A model generated the notes under the pieces. It saw nothing but the letters and a program-made list of their open reading frames with translations, made no database searches and was not told the DNA's origin. Position numbers and translations under genes: made by a program. DNA of 64,000 nucleotides from Dactylorhiza incarnata (Eukaryota > Streptophyta > Magnoliopsida > Asparagales > Orchidaceae): positions 4,984,001 through 5,048,000 of the forward strand of contig JAWHQI010000005.1 in the NCBI GenBank assembly GCA_033032865.1, read 5' to 3'. Shown here piece by piece: positions 10,074-23,500 of this stretch. Positions within the stretch are counted from its first letter, which is position 1; every line of letters begins with the position of its first letter.

Positions 10074-11345
10074 TGTGAAAGTTTTCGAATCTTTATGAAG
10101 CGAGCAGGAGTTAGTCAACTTAAAGTTCACAAGCCAAACAACCAGCAGCAAATGGAGGCAAACAAGAAATCTTTATTGATAGCAGTACTTCAATTACAAG
10201 GCAAGGCATGCTTGGCGAGACATGATTTCGCCAGCACAAACACCAAAGAGAAATTACAAAGTTGAAGATAACTTGAGACCGCTCAGACCGCGCGACCTCC
10301 CTGTGACTTGAGCAAGCTGCCAAATCGCAGCGACCTACCGATCACAGAACACCACCAAACCGCACTCCTTCTTCCGAACTCCTGATTCTCCCGAACTCCA
10401 GCACCACAGCTCCAAGCCGCAGATCGCTCGAACACTTTCAGAGGAAGAGGTGATCGCTGCTGCCCACACTATCCGCAGAAGCTGCACAAGAAGAGTTCAA
10501 TCAGCAGACCGCCCGGTCAGACAAAAAGAGACCGCAGGAAAGAAGAGAACTCGGCTTACACTTGGTGTGTCTTTTATTATTGCTGCCGATGGGTCCTATT
10601 TATAGGCATGAGACCTGATCCAGTCACCACCCTATGAGATAGGATCACCACCCTCCAGACCGCGCGACCTGACCGGTCACACCGCGTGATCAGCAACAGT
10701 ACTCCTGCTTCATTTTGGTGAACTTGCCAGCTTCAACATCAACTATGAGAGACCGCCACTCTCACAGCAGATCGCGACTCCAAGAGAGATCGCCAGACCG
10801 CCCGAAGCTGTTCACCCCCTGTGTTCGTCCGAGACCGCAAACACAACCAGTTCGTCATCAACCCGCGAACTCAAGTCCGCATGTCGGTCTCCACCTGAGA
10901 CCGCGAACAACGTCCTGCTTGCATACCAGTCTCCTTCTGAGACCGCAACCTGAGACCGCGCGACTAAGACCCTTAGTCCGCGAACACCACCAGAAAGCCC
11001 GGTCAACCATCAGACTGCATTCTGGAGAAACCTGGGACAAGCTGTGCGATCACACCAGACCGCCACAGCTTTGAGGAAGACAACCCGCCACGCGATCACG
11101 AACAGACCACACACACCAGAAGATGAACAACCCGCCACACGGTTAGAGACAGACCGCGCGGCCTTCACCTTCAGCCGCCTTGGACCCAGATACCAGCGAT
11201 CAAGCCAGGAGACCGCAGCTAGGCTAAGACAAGCAAGACCGCAGAGGCAGACCGCCAAGTCGTGCGGTCATGCCAGACCGCCCGACCTCCTCCCAGACCA
11301 CCCAGGTCCAAAAGTCTCCAAACTTCCACTTCAACAATTTCAACA
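10074..11345 (-). mobile_element. Probable solo LTR inserted in the 5' LTR of element D
   Basis: This 1,272-bp block is absent from the 3' LTR of D. It is flanked by CGGAT at 10069-10073 and 11346-11350 and runs TGTGAAAG to TTTCAACA. A minus-strand TATA box (GCCTATAAATAGG, 10597-10604) with AATAAAAG shortly after suggests minus orientation. At least 15 copies of AGACCGC are scattered through it. I see no primer site or internal region, so a solo LTR is the best reading; a small TRIM is the alternative. Confidence 0.8.
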
Positions 11346-11728
11346 CGGATCGTGCTTCCGAAAGGGCTCGATTCGGGCTCTCTTTCCCCTCCTCTGAACC
11401 CCGATTCCAACCACCTCTGGCCGGCCAACCACCCCTATCGCCGACCACCACCTCAACGGAGGTGGTGGTGGCATTCGCCGACCGGGAAGAGGCACAGGTG
11501 GCCGGGAAATCATCCCGCAAATAAGCCCAGGATGGGCTGTCGCGCGCCGTCCATCCATCGGGGACGATGGCCATGAGCCGTCGAATCAGCCGTGATCAGC
11601 TATTCATAGATTTAAATGATTATGTTATAATGTTATTTCATTTTGAAAGTGAGGCCGTTGCTGAATAGTCGATCTGAGTTCAGAGAAAATAGATAACTGA
11701 TCCTTCAGAGATTGTTAAGCTGGAGAAG

Positions 11729-12036
11729 AAATTCGTCGAGCTGAAGGCTGAGTTCGTCGAACTTAAAGTTGAGTTCGTCGAACTGAATCTGGAGTTCGTC
11801 GAACTGAATTAATTAATCGAACACAATCTGGAGTTCGTCGAACTGAATCTGGAGTTCGTCGAACTAAATCTGGAGTTTGTCGAATCGAATTAATTCGTCA
11901 AATACAATCTGGAGTTCGTCTAACTGAATCTGGAGTTCGTCGAACTGAGAGATAATCTCCCGAACTGGCTGGAGAACTGAATTCGTCGAGCTTAGAAGCA
12001 ATTTCGTCGAACTGAAGCATGGCGTTCGTCGAACGC
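11729..12036 (+). repeat. 21-bp repeat array in the 5' LTR of element D
   Basis: About ten units close to TCTGGAGTTCGTCGAACTGAA, centred on the palindrome TTCGTCGAA, occur here. The matching array in the 3' LTR is at 22163-22491. Confidence 0.8.
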
Positions 12037-15000
12037 AGAGACTTGGAATTTTCCTAAGTTCTATCTACTCAGACACACTTTAAACCTTGACCCTTAGACT
12101 ATACAATGGGGTCAACTTAGTCCTAATCAACAGATAGTGATCCTAGCCCAAATCAGTAATAGGGTTGTTCCGACACATTTTGTCACACTTCCTGCAGTAT
12201 TTTATTTTAATTATTAAAAATACTAGGACCCCTCAAATGAAAAAGTGCCCAACATATTTTTTGTAGCCCTTGGTGTGTAGAGTAAGTGAAAATTTATTTC
12301 AGCCCAATAGGGGCACTATAGCTCCCCGTGGAGTCATTTTTCTAGGACTGGTCCCTTGGGTAGGACAGTCACAAATTCTTGAATATCTTTCTATTGGTAA
12401 ATGTCATGGCCTTTAAATTTAAAACCTAGGCTATTTACACCTACCCACACACCATACCCAAAGATGGGAATTATAGGGGAATCTTTTTCTAAGGTATTGT
12501 AATAATTTCATAAATCAAATATCAATTAATAATTAGGTCAAATGACCTCCAATGCCCTCCGAATTTTGGTGGGTACTTCTTAGGATTATCACATGACCCT
12601 GGTAAAAATCTTAGACCAATTGGGACTGATTTGGTTGGGTAATTTGTCAACCCAAGTTAGGTAAAATTAGGCCAAAATTAGGGCATGATGTTTATCTTGG
12701 GGTATGGTGGTCAAAACTCATCACCATGAGTTGAAACCTTAACCAGTGATTTTGGATCACCTAAAACACCTTCATGAGTAAGATGGGGTGGTGTAGAGGT
12801 GTATATGCCATAAGACCCTAGTTTTACCCCTTGGGGTGCATATAGAACCTTGTGAAGGCCATGTAGTCAAAAGCCCTAAAATGGCCATAAAATTTAGGAG
12901 ATATGTTCATGGGGTGTGATTATGCTCTAGGGAATTTCGAGAGAATTTTAGGAGTACTTATTTCCCCTAAATTTGGCCATAGCCCCTTTAGGGAAGTTTC
13001 TTATAAGAGATATTTACATATTCAAATGGCCTTGGATGGTGATGAAACCTTGGTAGTGCCTTTATAATCATATGATGGACCTCTGGTAATTTTTTTGTAA
13101 TTAATTAGGTGATTTAACCAGCACTTCATTCACAAAGCACTTATTTTACCTTAATCTTAAGAAATATAATTATGGGTCCAAAACTCTCTGGAAAAATATG
13201 CAACTTGGTGATAGGACATTTCAGAGCACTATGAAGCTTTGTAAATTTTTATATAATTTTTGGAGATTTTTATCAGTAGGCTACTTCACAACATGCTCAT
13301 ATTAGGATTTATTTGGAATATTTATTTAGGTGAGAAAATCATTTCCATAAATTGTGAAACTCAGTCAGCAAGCCTTTATGAACATATTGGAGATCTAGTA
13401 TTTCTTTCATAATTTTTGGAATTATTCAACAGTAGGTTCCTTCACAATTTTACCTAGATAGGGTTTCTTTAGAATATTTAATTATGTGGTTAATATGCCT
13501 TTATAAATTCTAAAATTTGACCTGAGAACTTTTCTGATCAATATAAATGTCTGGTAATTTTCCCATAATTTTTGGACTAGTATTTTGGTGGTTGCTTCTT
13601 TAATTTCTAATTTTGGTTAAATATTCAATATTACAATTAGAGGACAATTCGTGATTGTAAAATTGTGACACTCTGTATTTGTTGTTATTTTGGCATGATA
13701 GATTTATTTTAGTTTTATGAGAGTCATATCATAAGAATGCCTTACACTTCGTATTCATATTCATACTTGGCAAATATTGGAGAAATTTAAATAAATGCTA
13801 AAATGTTGAGGAAAACTATGAGTCTTTGGATTTAGTCTTATAATGTCATGATATCCTCCAATAAAAATCTTGTGTCATGTGGATGAATATTTGGAGTACT
13901 TCTAGTAATTAGCTGCATATAGTTAGTTTGGTCTGCGTATAGTAAAAATATGAAACTTGGGTATTTTGGGACCTGCCAAGTGGAAGTGGAATGTAGTTGG
14001 TGTACATGGTCAGGATGAAGAGGATGAGGTCATCAAAAAGGAGTTTAGGAGATAAGAGTGCTAGTGAGCTAAGGGCAAGGTCGTGCTTGGGATTGACGAA
14101 AGATCGTCTTTCCCCTAGCATGTCATAAACCACCTAGGTACAAGTGAAAAGATAAGAGGCTTAGGCATATGGGTAGATACCCATAATATTAAATGCCTTG
14201 AGAAAGGGAGCCTTGGGGTGTCATCCCAGTATAGTTCCTAGTACCGTAGCGAGCCCCTAACAGGGTAATCCCCGGGAAGTCCAAGGTTAACAATAAACTG
14301 TAGGGCTAAGTTGTTATACAAGATTAACTAAGTAATATACTCACTCACACTCCATTGTCACGGGTGCTTTAGTCGGTTTGGTCTTACGAGCGGTAGGCTC
14401 GGTGGTTGTAGCAATAGACTTATTAGTCTGGTGAGTTGTGACTCAACCATGTTTGATGTGCCGGACGGGTTATCCCGGGGAGCTTATGGGTCAGAGATAG
14501 ATGTAAATATGTTTGCATGTGCATAAGGTGGTGGGTCCTTAGTGTTGATGGTCGTTGCACCAACATTAATACTTGGGCTCGGTAAGTGTGGATAACCCTT
14601 TACCAAGACAAGTCTTGTGGTCTAACCAGCAAGAGTACGCAGGAGCTCCGCTGTTGTGTTCTTAGCGTTGAGGCGTACGTTAGGTCTAGGTTAGGTAGTG
14701 CAAATACCAACCTAGAGGTGGGCGAAGCCCCACCCACCGCTTCTGTTTGCCACTACGGAAGTATCCTGGAAGTTTTGCTAGCTCCAAAAAGGGGGAACTA
14801 AAGGTCTGTGCGCATAGAATCGTAGTGTGTGAGTTGCACTTGTGTGAACATAACATTTAACTGCATACTTGCATGCCATAACATCAACATTGCATTTCAA
14901 CCCCTACCCCTATTGTATAAGTTGGTTATGAGACTTCTTATACGATAGGCCTTGCTAAACGACCCCTTGGTCTATAGGTTTGTGTGGGCATTCCTATAAA

Positions 15001-15680
15001 TCAACGGTTAATTTTCTTTACTTACCTTATATATTTGCTCTACTTGTCTACTTTACTTGTTCTTACTCTGCTTTACTTACTACTTCAGTTATGATATATA
15101 TATTGCTTAGTAGTAGACATTCCCTGTAGATTCTATCCCCGTCACCTGCTATTGTTTACACCCCTTGTTGTCCTCCGCTTCATTCATCCCGCTCAGTACC
15201 TAGGAGTCACCGGGGGAGGGGTGGTGGATTGGATTAGTCTTTTGACTAACTGTCGGTGGACCTTATCATTTTAGGGGACCGAGGAGATGCTGCAGCACCA
15301 GAGGCTGTTTCAGTTGGAGACGGGGCAATCTAGTACGGGAGAACCATTGGCAGGGTCCGTGAGCATCGTTTAGCTTTAGTATTTTATGCTTCCGAGAGAG
15401 AAAATGTAGTGAGGAATTGATGTATCGGGCAGGAGCCCTTGTTATTTCTATCTTTTATTTCAGTTACTTCATGTGGACATCTCTTTATGATGATTTATTA
15501 TTTATGTGATGTGGACATGTCTTCTCTAAAGTTTGTTACTCTTACTTTTTCTGTGATCGATAAGGCCGGTAGGATCGGCGTTTTGTAGTGGCGACCTTCC
15601 CGAGTGATGGTGCCACCGCAAAACTACGGTTCTGGGCATAAGACCCGTGTTGCAAAAAGGAAAAAAAGGGTCTTACAAAG

Positions 15681-15692
15681 TGGTATCAGAGG
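15681..15692 (+). other. Primer-binding site of element D
   Basis: TGGTATCAGAGG follows the LTR end by three bases and matches the initiator tRNA-Met complement except the last base. Confidence 0.85.
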
Positions 15693-15874
15693 GAACCTCG
15701 ATCCGGAGAAAAAAAGAAGTCCACAAACCCTGGGCCACCCCGCGCGAGCTTAGTTTGAGGATAAACTAGCAGCGGAAGCAATGGTGTGCCCATAAGGGAA
15801 ATCACATGAAAAGTCCACTTCTAACTGAATATTCTCTAGCTAAGTCCCTTACGAGTGCAATTTTCTTGTGTAGG

Positions 15875-16835
15875 CCGCGACGAACCCTACACCGCAGCAT
15901 GGAGTTCCACCGACTCCAAACGTCATTCCACCACCACCGGCTCCTACTCCGTTCCAGCAGACGAAGATGGGACAAACATTGACAGCCATACTGGAGACAT
16001 TCAGGGCACAGCAGGCACCGACTCCTTAGCAAAACCCTAGGGCCAACTGGCTGAGCGTCTTCCGAGGCCTCTCCCCCATCATATCTCGGGATGGAGGCAG
16101 TTGTGAGGACTGAGGAGTGGTTTGACATCATGGAAGAGATGCTGACAGGGATTCAGTGCCCGGTAGATATGGAGGTGCCACTAGTGGTCTCATGCTTGGA
16201 GTCCCATGCAAAGAGGTGGTGGAAAAGGTTCCTGGACACAGCATATGCAGGGCTGGAGGCTGCGAATGTTTCTTGGGATGAGTTCAAGGCAGCACTGCTG
16301 GAGCATTTTGTGCCACAGTCTGCAAGAGACGAGCTGGAAGACAGGTTCCTGCAGTTGAGGCAGGGGAGCAGGACAGTCCTAGAGTATCACCGGGAGTATA
16401 CCCATCTATCCCGGTTTGCAGTTTCGTATCAGCTGGATGACGCAGGGTACGCAAAGAGGTTCTACAAGGGCCTTCGTGATGAACTGAGGCAGGCCCTCCT
16501 CTTCGTCTCCGACGGCAGTATGACTAAGATCTTGGAGATGGCCCAGAAACTAGAAGCCGACCAACACCTTGTTCGAGGAAGGAAGAGGCATGCAGAATAC
16601 CAGGGATGGGGAGGCAGAAGGGACGAGCCGAGAGGTCGAGATGCTGGAGAAGGAAGGATGGAGGTCCAACCCCGCCAGGAGCAGAGACAGGAGCAGAGGG
16701 AGCCGGTAGTGTAGGCTCCTCAGCCTCTATAGATGCGAGAGATGCCGAGGATTGGAGGAGGTGGGACACCTCTGGAGTGCTACCACTACCGCCAGACTGA
16801 CCACATCCAGAGGAACTGCCCTCAGAGGAATGCAC
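15875..16835 (+). pseudogene. gag: gag of element D (chromovirus), broken
   Basis: This should be the capsid and nucleocapsid protein. A Pro/Gln-rich N-terminus starts near 15875. The retrotransposon gag domain (PF03732 type) is in the frame 16091-16714: W-F-D-I-M-E-E-M near its start, A-K-R-W-W-K-R-F, a W-D-E-F-K motif and R-Q-G-S-R-T-V-L-E-Y-H-R-E-Y. A basic region follows. The zinc knuckle at 16775-16831 reads C-Y-H-Y-R-Q-T-D-H-I-Q-R-N-C, so its second cysteine is tyrosine. Stops near 16040 and 16715 and frame changes break it. Confidence 0.85.
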
Positions 16836-17084
16836 CACCAGCACTACAGGCTGCCCCTCAGGCCCAGCATTTTGGGGGCTGGGGACATGGATGAGGCCGT
16901 GGATATCAGGGAGGATATCAAAGGCAGAACAGGGAGCAGATGTACACCCTGGATCTAGCACAACCCCGAGACCCCGCAAGGGTCATTACAGGTACTTTTG
17001 ATGCCTTTTGTTTTATGATTCATTAGTACATAGTAAACCGTAGATTTACCTTAGCATTAAACCAACCAAACAAAAACCACCTAA

Positions 17085-17705
17085 GTATAGTACTCGTCTG
17101 CGGCAAGCCCGCATACACTTTATTTGATACGGGAGCCTCTCACTCGTTCGTCTTGGAAGAGTTCGTAGATGATCTGTGCCACGTTCAACACTTCGAAGGC
17201 ATCTACAAGAGAGTGCAATTCCTGGATGGATTAGAAGTTTTAACAAATGCAAAGTGTAACATGAATGTAGAGATTGGAGGGAAACTGTTCGAAGCGCCGG
17301 AGACACGCTTGAAGATGAAGGACTTCGATCTGATCTTAGGCATGACCTGGCTGCACTGGAACCATGCAAAGATTGACTGTCCGACAAGGAGGTTCGTTTT
17401 AAAGCATGAAGACGGCGAAGTAATGATCGAAGGTACTAAATCCGCCTCTCGTATCTTTTTATCATCAGTTCAGGCCTTCAAGGCCCAACTGCAGGGAGAC
17501 GAGTTATATCAGGTGCTCTTCGAAGCGACGGAAGTCAAAGACTCGGTGTCAAATATCCCGGTCGTGCGGGATTTTGTCGACATATTTCTGGAGAAGCAAC
17601 CCGGACTACCTCCGCACCGCGAGAAGGATTTCCAAATCCAACCAGTGTCTAAGCTGGTATCTAGGGCCTCCTACCGGATGGCCCCAAAGGAGTTGGTGGA
17701 GTTTT
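17085..17705 (+). pseudogene. pol: Protease region of element D pol, broken
   Basis: It would cleave the gag-pol polyprotein. The catalytic motif L-F-D-T-G-A-S-H-S-F-V is near 17120-17150, followed by F-D-L-I-L-G-M-T-W-L near 17320-17355, both classical for the RVP_2 protease of plant gypsy elements. The frame stays open to a stop at 17707, just before the reverse transcriptase. Confidence 0.85.
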
Positions 17706-18800
17706 AGAGCCAGCTATAGGAGATGGTGGAATTAGGGTTCGTTAGGCCGAGTTCCTCACCTTAGGGAGCCCCGGTGTTGTTTGTGAAGAAGAAGGATGGG
17801 ACGCTCAGATTGTGCATCGACTACAGAGCCCTGAACCGACTGACGGTTCAGAATACGTACCTGTTACTAAGGATCGATGAGCTTTTTGACCACCTGGAGG
17901 GAGCCCACTACTTCTCGAAGCTGGATTTGAGATCAGGGTATTATCAGCTACGGATCTAGGAGGAAGATATCCCGAAGATGGCTTTCAGCAGCCGATATGG
18001 ATTACATGAGTTCATGGTGATGCCTTTCGGACTCACAAATACACCTTCAGCATTTATGAGCCTGATGAACCAGGTGTTCGAGCCTTATCTCGACATCTTT
18101 GTCATCGTGTTCATCGACGACATCCTCATCTATTCAAAGTCGGAGGAGGAGCATGCGCGGCATTTGGCACTAACATTGGAAAAGCTTCGGGAGCATCGTC
18201 TGTATGCAAAGTTTAGCAAGTGCCAGTTTTGGCTGAAGGAGGTGGCCTTCCTAGGCCATATCATCAGTGGAGCTGGCCTAGCAGTAGATCCAGCAAAGAC
18301 CCAGGCAGTGCAGGATTGGACACCGTTGAAGATGGACACCGACGTGAGGAGTTTCTTGGAACTTGCCGGCTACTACCAAAAGTTCGTGCAGGGGTTTTCA
18401 CAGATGGCCCTCCCACTCACATCCCTGACAAAAACGGATGCTGCTTTTACATGGACGCCGCAGTGTGAGGCAACCTTCCAGGAGCTGAAGGGTCGACTTG
18501 CTACGGCCCCCATCCTTGCCCTTCCATTGGGGAGGGAAGGATTTCAGGTGTACACGGATGCGTCATATCAGGGGATGAGTGCCGTTCTGATGCAGAACGA
18601 GAACGTGATAGCATACACCTCCCACCAGTTGAAGAATCACGAACGGAATTACCCGGTGCATGACTTAGAGATGGGAGCAGTTGTGTTCGCTCTCAAGATC
18701 TGGCGACACTATCTCTACGGTGTCCACTGAGACATATTCTCAGATCATAAGAATCTGAAGTACGTAGATACGCAGAAGGAGCTGAACATCCGGCAAAGAC
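17706..18800 (+). pseudogene. pol: Reverse transcriptase and RNase H of element D pol, broken
   Basis: Reverse transcriptase motifs are in order: [13 protein letters not shown] near 17775, L-D-L-R-S-G-Y-Y-Q near 17920, P-F-G-L-T-N near 18020, and the active site V-F-I-D-D-I-L near 18107-18127. RNase H follows with Y-T-D-A-S near 18550 and a later S-D-H-K-N-L-K motif near 18737. In-frame stops lie near 17706, 17719, 17761, 17957 and 18728, mostly CAG/CAA or TGG to stop changes, consistent with C-to-T decay after methylation. Confidence 0.88.
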
Positions 18801-19119
18801 GATGGGTGGAGTTTTTATCGGACTACCAGTACACGATGCATTACCACCCAGGGAAGGCGAATGTAGTAGCGGATGCTCTGAGCAGGAGAGCTACCATGTC
18901 AGGAGCGGAGCCCAAGTTGATGGCCATGGAGCTAGTACGGATGTTCGAGGACATGCAAACCTCTTTAGTATCCGAGGACAATCCGGAACTATACGAGGAG
19001 TATTTAGCGGCGATGGGTACCACTTACGACATTCGAGACCGCATCAGGGATGGGCAGAGGCAGGATGCCAAGATAGAGCCGATTTTCAGAGCCTTGGAGG
19101 CAGGCTTACTGGAGACTAT

Positions 19120-20463
19120 TCGTTGAAGGATGGCCTGTTGAGTTTTAGAGGCCGAGTGTATATACCGACAGGGAGCCAGATTCAGGAGGACATTATGACA
19201 AATGCTCATTGCAGTAGATATTCCGTGCACCCAGGTATCACCAAGATGACGGCGGATCTGAAGAGGACTATGTACTGGCCGGGTATGAAGAAGGACATCA
19301 CCTATTTTGTGACCCACTGCGTGTCTTGCCAACTTGTGAAGGCGGAGTGCCGGAACCCAGCCGGGTTATTGCAGCCGCTCCCGGTACCGGAGTGTAAGTT
19401 CGACGACATGGCTATGGACTTTATATACAGTCTTCCCTGATCTCGTGCGGGAAATGACTCGGTTCGGGTGATCGTCGACAGATTGATGAAGGTTGCCAGG
19501 TTCATTCCAGTCAGGAAGGACGATCCGGTTGGTGCTTTGGTACGGAGGTTCGTAGAGCAGTTTGTTCAATATCATGGTGTGCCGAGGACGATCGTGTCGG
19601 ATTGAGATGGACGATTTACGTCGAGGGAGTGGAGAGCAGTGTAGGCCTACCTAGGCACCCGGTTGACTTTTAGTACGACTTTCCACCCCCAGACAGATGG
19701 GCAAACGGAGCGTACCAACCAGACCCTGGAGGATCTTCTACACCTTTGCATTCTGGACCGCGGGGAGCCATGGGAGAGACTGTTACCATTAGTCGAGTTC
19801 TCATACAACAACAGTCACCAGGCTAGCATAGGTAGGGCACCTTACGAGGCATTATACGGACGGAGGTGCAGGACACCATTGTCTTGGATTCAGGATGAGG
19901 ATCCCAAGGCACTTGGCTCAGAGTTCGTGGAGGACACGGAGGCTCAGGTGAGGCTGATTCGAGATAGGATACTGGAGGCCCAGAGCAGGCATGCCAAGTA
20001 TTACGATGCACGTCATCGTATGGTAGAGTTCCAGGTAGGAGATTGGGTTTTCTAGAAGATACGTCTGATGCATGGAGTCTCGCGGGTTCGTGGGCGGAAG
20101 AAGCTCAGTCCGAGATATATGGGGCCTTACAGGATCCTGGAGCGGATCGGACCCTTGGCTTATAGACTTGAGCTACCACTAGAGTTAGAGGACTGCATGA
20201 TGTTTTCCACGTCTCCTCGCTTAGGAGGGCTCTACTACGACCAGAGCAGCATATATCTACTTCCGAGGGGCCAGTGGCTACTGATCGATCGGTTCGCCTT
20301 GAGCCGGTTCGAATAGATGACACAGAGTTACGAGTCTTGCGACGCAAGAAGGTTCCACTGGTCAAGGTCCTATGGAGGAATCAAGGACAAGAGGAGCATA
20401 CTTGGGAGCCACTAGACTTGACGCAGCAAAAGTACCCGGAGTTCTTTACGACAGGTATAATTT
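19120..20463 (+). pseudogene. pol: Integrase and chromodomain of element D pol, broken
   Basis: The HHCC zinc module is near 19210-19340 (H-P-G-I-T-K-M then H-C-V-S-C-Q). The catalytic core shows M-D-F near 19415, I-V-S-D near 19590 and the conserved H-P-Q-T-D-G-Q-T-E-R around 19685-19715. The C-terminal module has G-P-Y-R-I-L near 20120. The chromodomain lies at about 20316-20463, with V-K-V-L-W-R-N-Q and E-E-H-T-W-E-P. Such domains help plant chromoviruses target chromatin. Stops near 19438 and 19605 and a frame change near 20200-20280 break it. Confidence 0.88.
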
Positions 20464-20572
20464 AATTTTTCTGGGATGTTACATTTTCTTGCTTGTAGTA
20501 GAAACCCCACAGGCTTAACCTGAATTTCGAGAACGAAATTTTTATTTTTATGTATTGGGATTTGTAACATCC
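20464..20572 (+). other. Region between chromodomain and 3' LTR of element D
   Basis: It contains TTTCGAGAACGAAATTTTT, close to the TTCGRGGACGAAATTT wording that often precedes the polypurine tract in Tekay elements. The tract itself is worn (TATGTATTGGGAT). Confidence 0.6.
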
Positions 20573-23500
20573 CCCAAACAACTACACCCCCAAGTTGGTT
20601 TTGTCATGACTAGCTCATGACAAAACCATAGGAAGAGCTCAAGACCATGTGAGTTTGGGTGAGAAAGGAGAAAACCCAAGTGGTCTGCAAATAGTAATTT
20701 TCAGATACCAAACCTATGGTTGGACTTAGAGGCCTCTCCTTGAACCTTGACCCCACCATAGTGTCCCTAACCCACTAGGGGCCTTCTTGGAGCACCAGGG
20801 ACCCATTGGGGTCAACAAAAGGGGCTAAATTGACCAAAGTCAACCCTAACCCTAAATTGGTCAAACTAGTTCCATTAGGGCCAATTGGCGTCCACCATGC
20901 CAAATTGACCCTGCCCCTACCCTCATAGGGTCACTAGGGACCTAATGGACCAAAGATCCCCATCATGGGACCTCTAAATTGGCCAATTTACCTTAAGTCA
21001 ACCTTAGCCCTAATTTTGGTCAAAGTGCCTTATAAAGGGGCAATTCACCCTCACCTTGCCAAATCGACTCCATCTAATCCTTCCTAACCATTAAGGGAGG
21101 CTATTGGAGCCTAAGCCACTCATTGGGGTCAACCTAACTGGTCAATTTGACCAAAGTCAAACTTGTCCTAAATTAGGTGAAAATAACCCAATTTGCCCAA
21201 ATTAAACCCATTTCACTTGAGCTAGACCCAATTGGTGTGGTCCACCACCTCACCGGGATTGAATGCTACTGAGTTGGCCATCCAATTTGAAGAGGGTCGG
21301 CCAGGAGAGGGAAAATGGAGGTTTCCCCCAAATTGGAGAGAGGGGAAGAACATTCATGGTGATTGAATGCATTGGACCCTTCAATCCCTCCCCAATTGAT
21401 GAGCATTCACCTCCCCCCTTCAGTTACAAACAGAATCCTGGAGTTCTATGGCCAGGGGAGCTGAATTAGGGGAGAATTAGAAGTGGCCGAAATCACCATT
21501 CATGGCCATTAATGGCAATTGATGCCAAGGCTCCTCCCCTCCCCCAATTGATCTCCTTAACACCCTCAGGGATCAGAGAGGAGTGAAACCCACCTCTTCC
21601 CTGAAGAAATTGAGCATCAGAAGCTAGGATTGACATGGCGCCAAAAGCTCCACCTCCGGCCATGGCGACTCACCAGAATACGCGCCACCAAGCCCCCACA
21701 CAGGTCCGATCTGCCTCCTCTCCCTTAGTGCTAGATCTTATGATAATTTGGGGCTTGATCCGAGCTCAATTGGGCTCGGATCATGCTTCTGAAAGGGCTC
21801 AATTTGGGCTCTCTTTCCCCTCCTCTAAACCCCAATTCCGACCACCTCCGGCAGGCCAACCACCCCCCATCGCCGGGCACCACCTCTACGGAGGTGGTGG
21901 TGGCATTGGCCGGCCGGGAAGAGGCACAGGTGGCTGGGAAATCATCCCGCAAAGAAGCCCAGGATGGGCTGTCGTGCGCCTTCCATCCATCAGGGACGAT
22001 GACCATGAGCCATCGGATCTGCCGTGATCAGCTATACGCAGATTTAAATGATTTTGTTATAATGTTATTTCATTTTGAAAGTGAGGCCGTTGCTGAATAG
22101 TCTATCTGAGTTCAGAGAAAATAGATAACCGATCCTTCAGAGATTGTTAAGCTAGAGAATAAATTCATCGAGCTGAAGGCTGAGTTCGTCGAACTTAAAG
22201 TTGAGTTCGTCGAACTGAATCTGGAGTTCGTCGAACTGAATTAATTCGTCGAACACAATCTGGAGTTCGTCGAACTGAATCTGGAGTTCGTCGAACTGAA
22301 TTAATTTGTCGAACACAATCTGGAGTTCATCGAACTGAATCTGGAGTTCATCAAACTGAGAGATAATCTGCTGAACTGGCTGAAGAACGGAATTCGTCGA
22401 GCTGAGAAGCAATTTCGTCGAACTGAAGCTTGACGTTAGTCGAATGCAGAACGGATTTTGTCGAACGCAGATTGAAGTTCATCGAACGCAGAGACTTGGA
22501 ATTTTCCTAAGTTCTATCTACTCAGACACACTTTAAACCTTGACCCTTAGACTATACAATGGGGTCAACTTAGTCCTAATCAAAAAATAGTTATCCTGGC
22601 CCAAATCAGTAATAGGGTTGTTCCAACACATTTTGTCACATTTCCTGCAGTATTTTATTTTAATTATTAAAAATACTAGGACCCCTCAAATAAAAAAGTG
22701 CCCAACATATTTTTTGTAGCCCTTGGTGTGTAGAATAAGTGAAAATTTGTTTCAGCCCAATAGGGGCACTATAGCTCCCTGTGGAGTCATTTTTCTAGGA
22801 CTGGGCCCAAGGGTAGGGCAGTCACAAATTCTTGAAAATATTTCAATTGGTAATTGGTATGGCCTTGAAATTTAAAACCTAGGCTATTTACACCTACCCA
22901 CACATCATACCCAAAGATGGGAATTTTAGGGGGACCTTTTTCTAAGGTTTTGTAATAATTTCATAAATCAAATATTAATTAATTATTGGGTCAAATGACC
23001 TCCAATGCCCTCCAAATTTTGGTTGGTACTTCTTAGGGTTATCACATGACCCTGGTTAAAATCTCAGCCCAATTGGGACTGATTTGGTTGAGTAATTTGT
23101 CAACCCAAGTTAGGTCAATTTAAGCCAAAATTAGGGCATGGTGTTTATCTTGGGGTATGGTGGTCAAAACTCATCACCATGAGTTGAAACCTTGGCCACT
23201 GGTTTAGGATCACCTAAAACACCTTCATGAGTAAGATGGGGTGGTGTAGAGGTGGATATGCCCTAGGACCCTAGTTTTACCCCTTGGGGTGCATATAGAA
23301 CCTTGTGAAGGCCATGTGGTCAAAAGCCCTAGAATGGCCATGGAATTTAGGAGATATGTTCATGGGGTTTGATTATGCTCTAGCGAATTTTGAGAGAATT
23401 TTATGAGTACTTATTTCCCCTAAATTAGGCCATAACCCCTTTAGGGAAATTTCTTATATGAGATATTTACATGTTCAAATGTCCTTGGATGGTAATGAAA

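Larger units (their letters stand above)
8858..15677 (+). repeat. 5' LTR of element D
   Basis: It aligns along its length with 20573-26071 plus 42806-42870. It starts TGTAACTTCCCCC and ends GGGTCTTACA directly before the primer site. Its 6,820 bp include a 1,277-bp insertion, so the ancestral length is about 5,543 bp. It holds a 21-bp repeat array and otherwise AT-rich sequence. Short open frames in it (such as 9556-9762, matched at 21263-21469) have no recognisable domain. I found nothing else in 12037-15677 beyond the LTR match. Confidence 0.9.

Noticed and set aside
10715..11576. Several frames over 100 codons on both strands
   Set aside because: They lie in the AGACCGC-rich solo LTR and cross its boundary; composition alone keeps them open.
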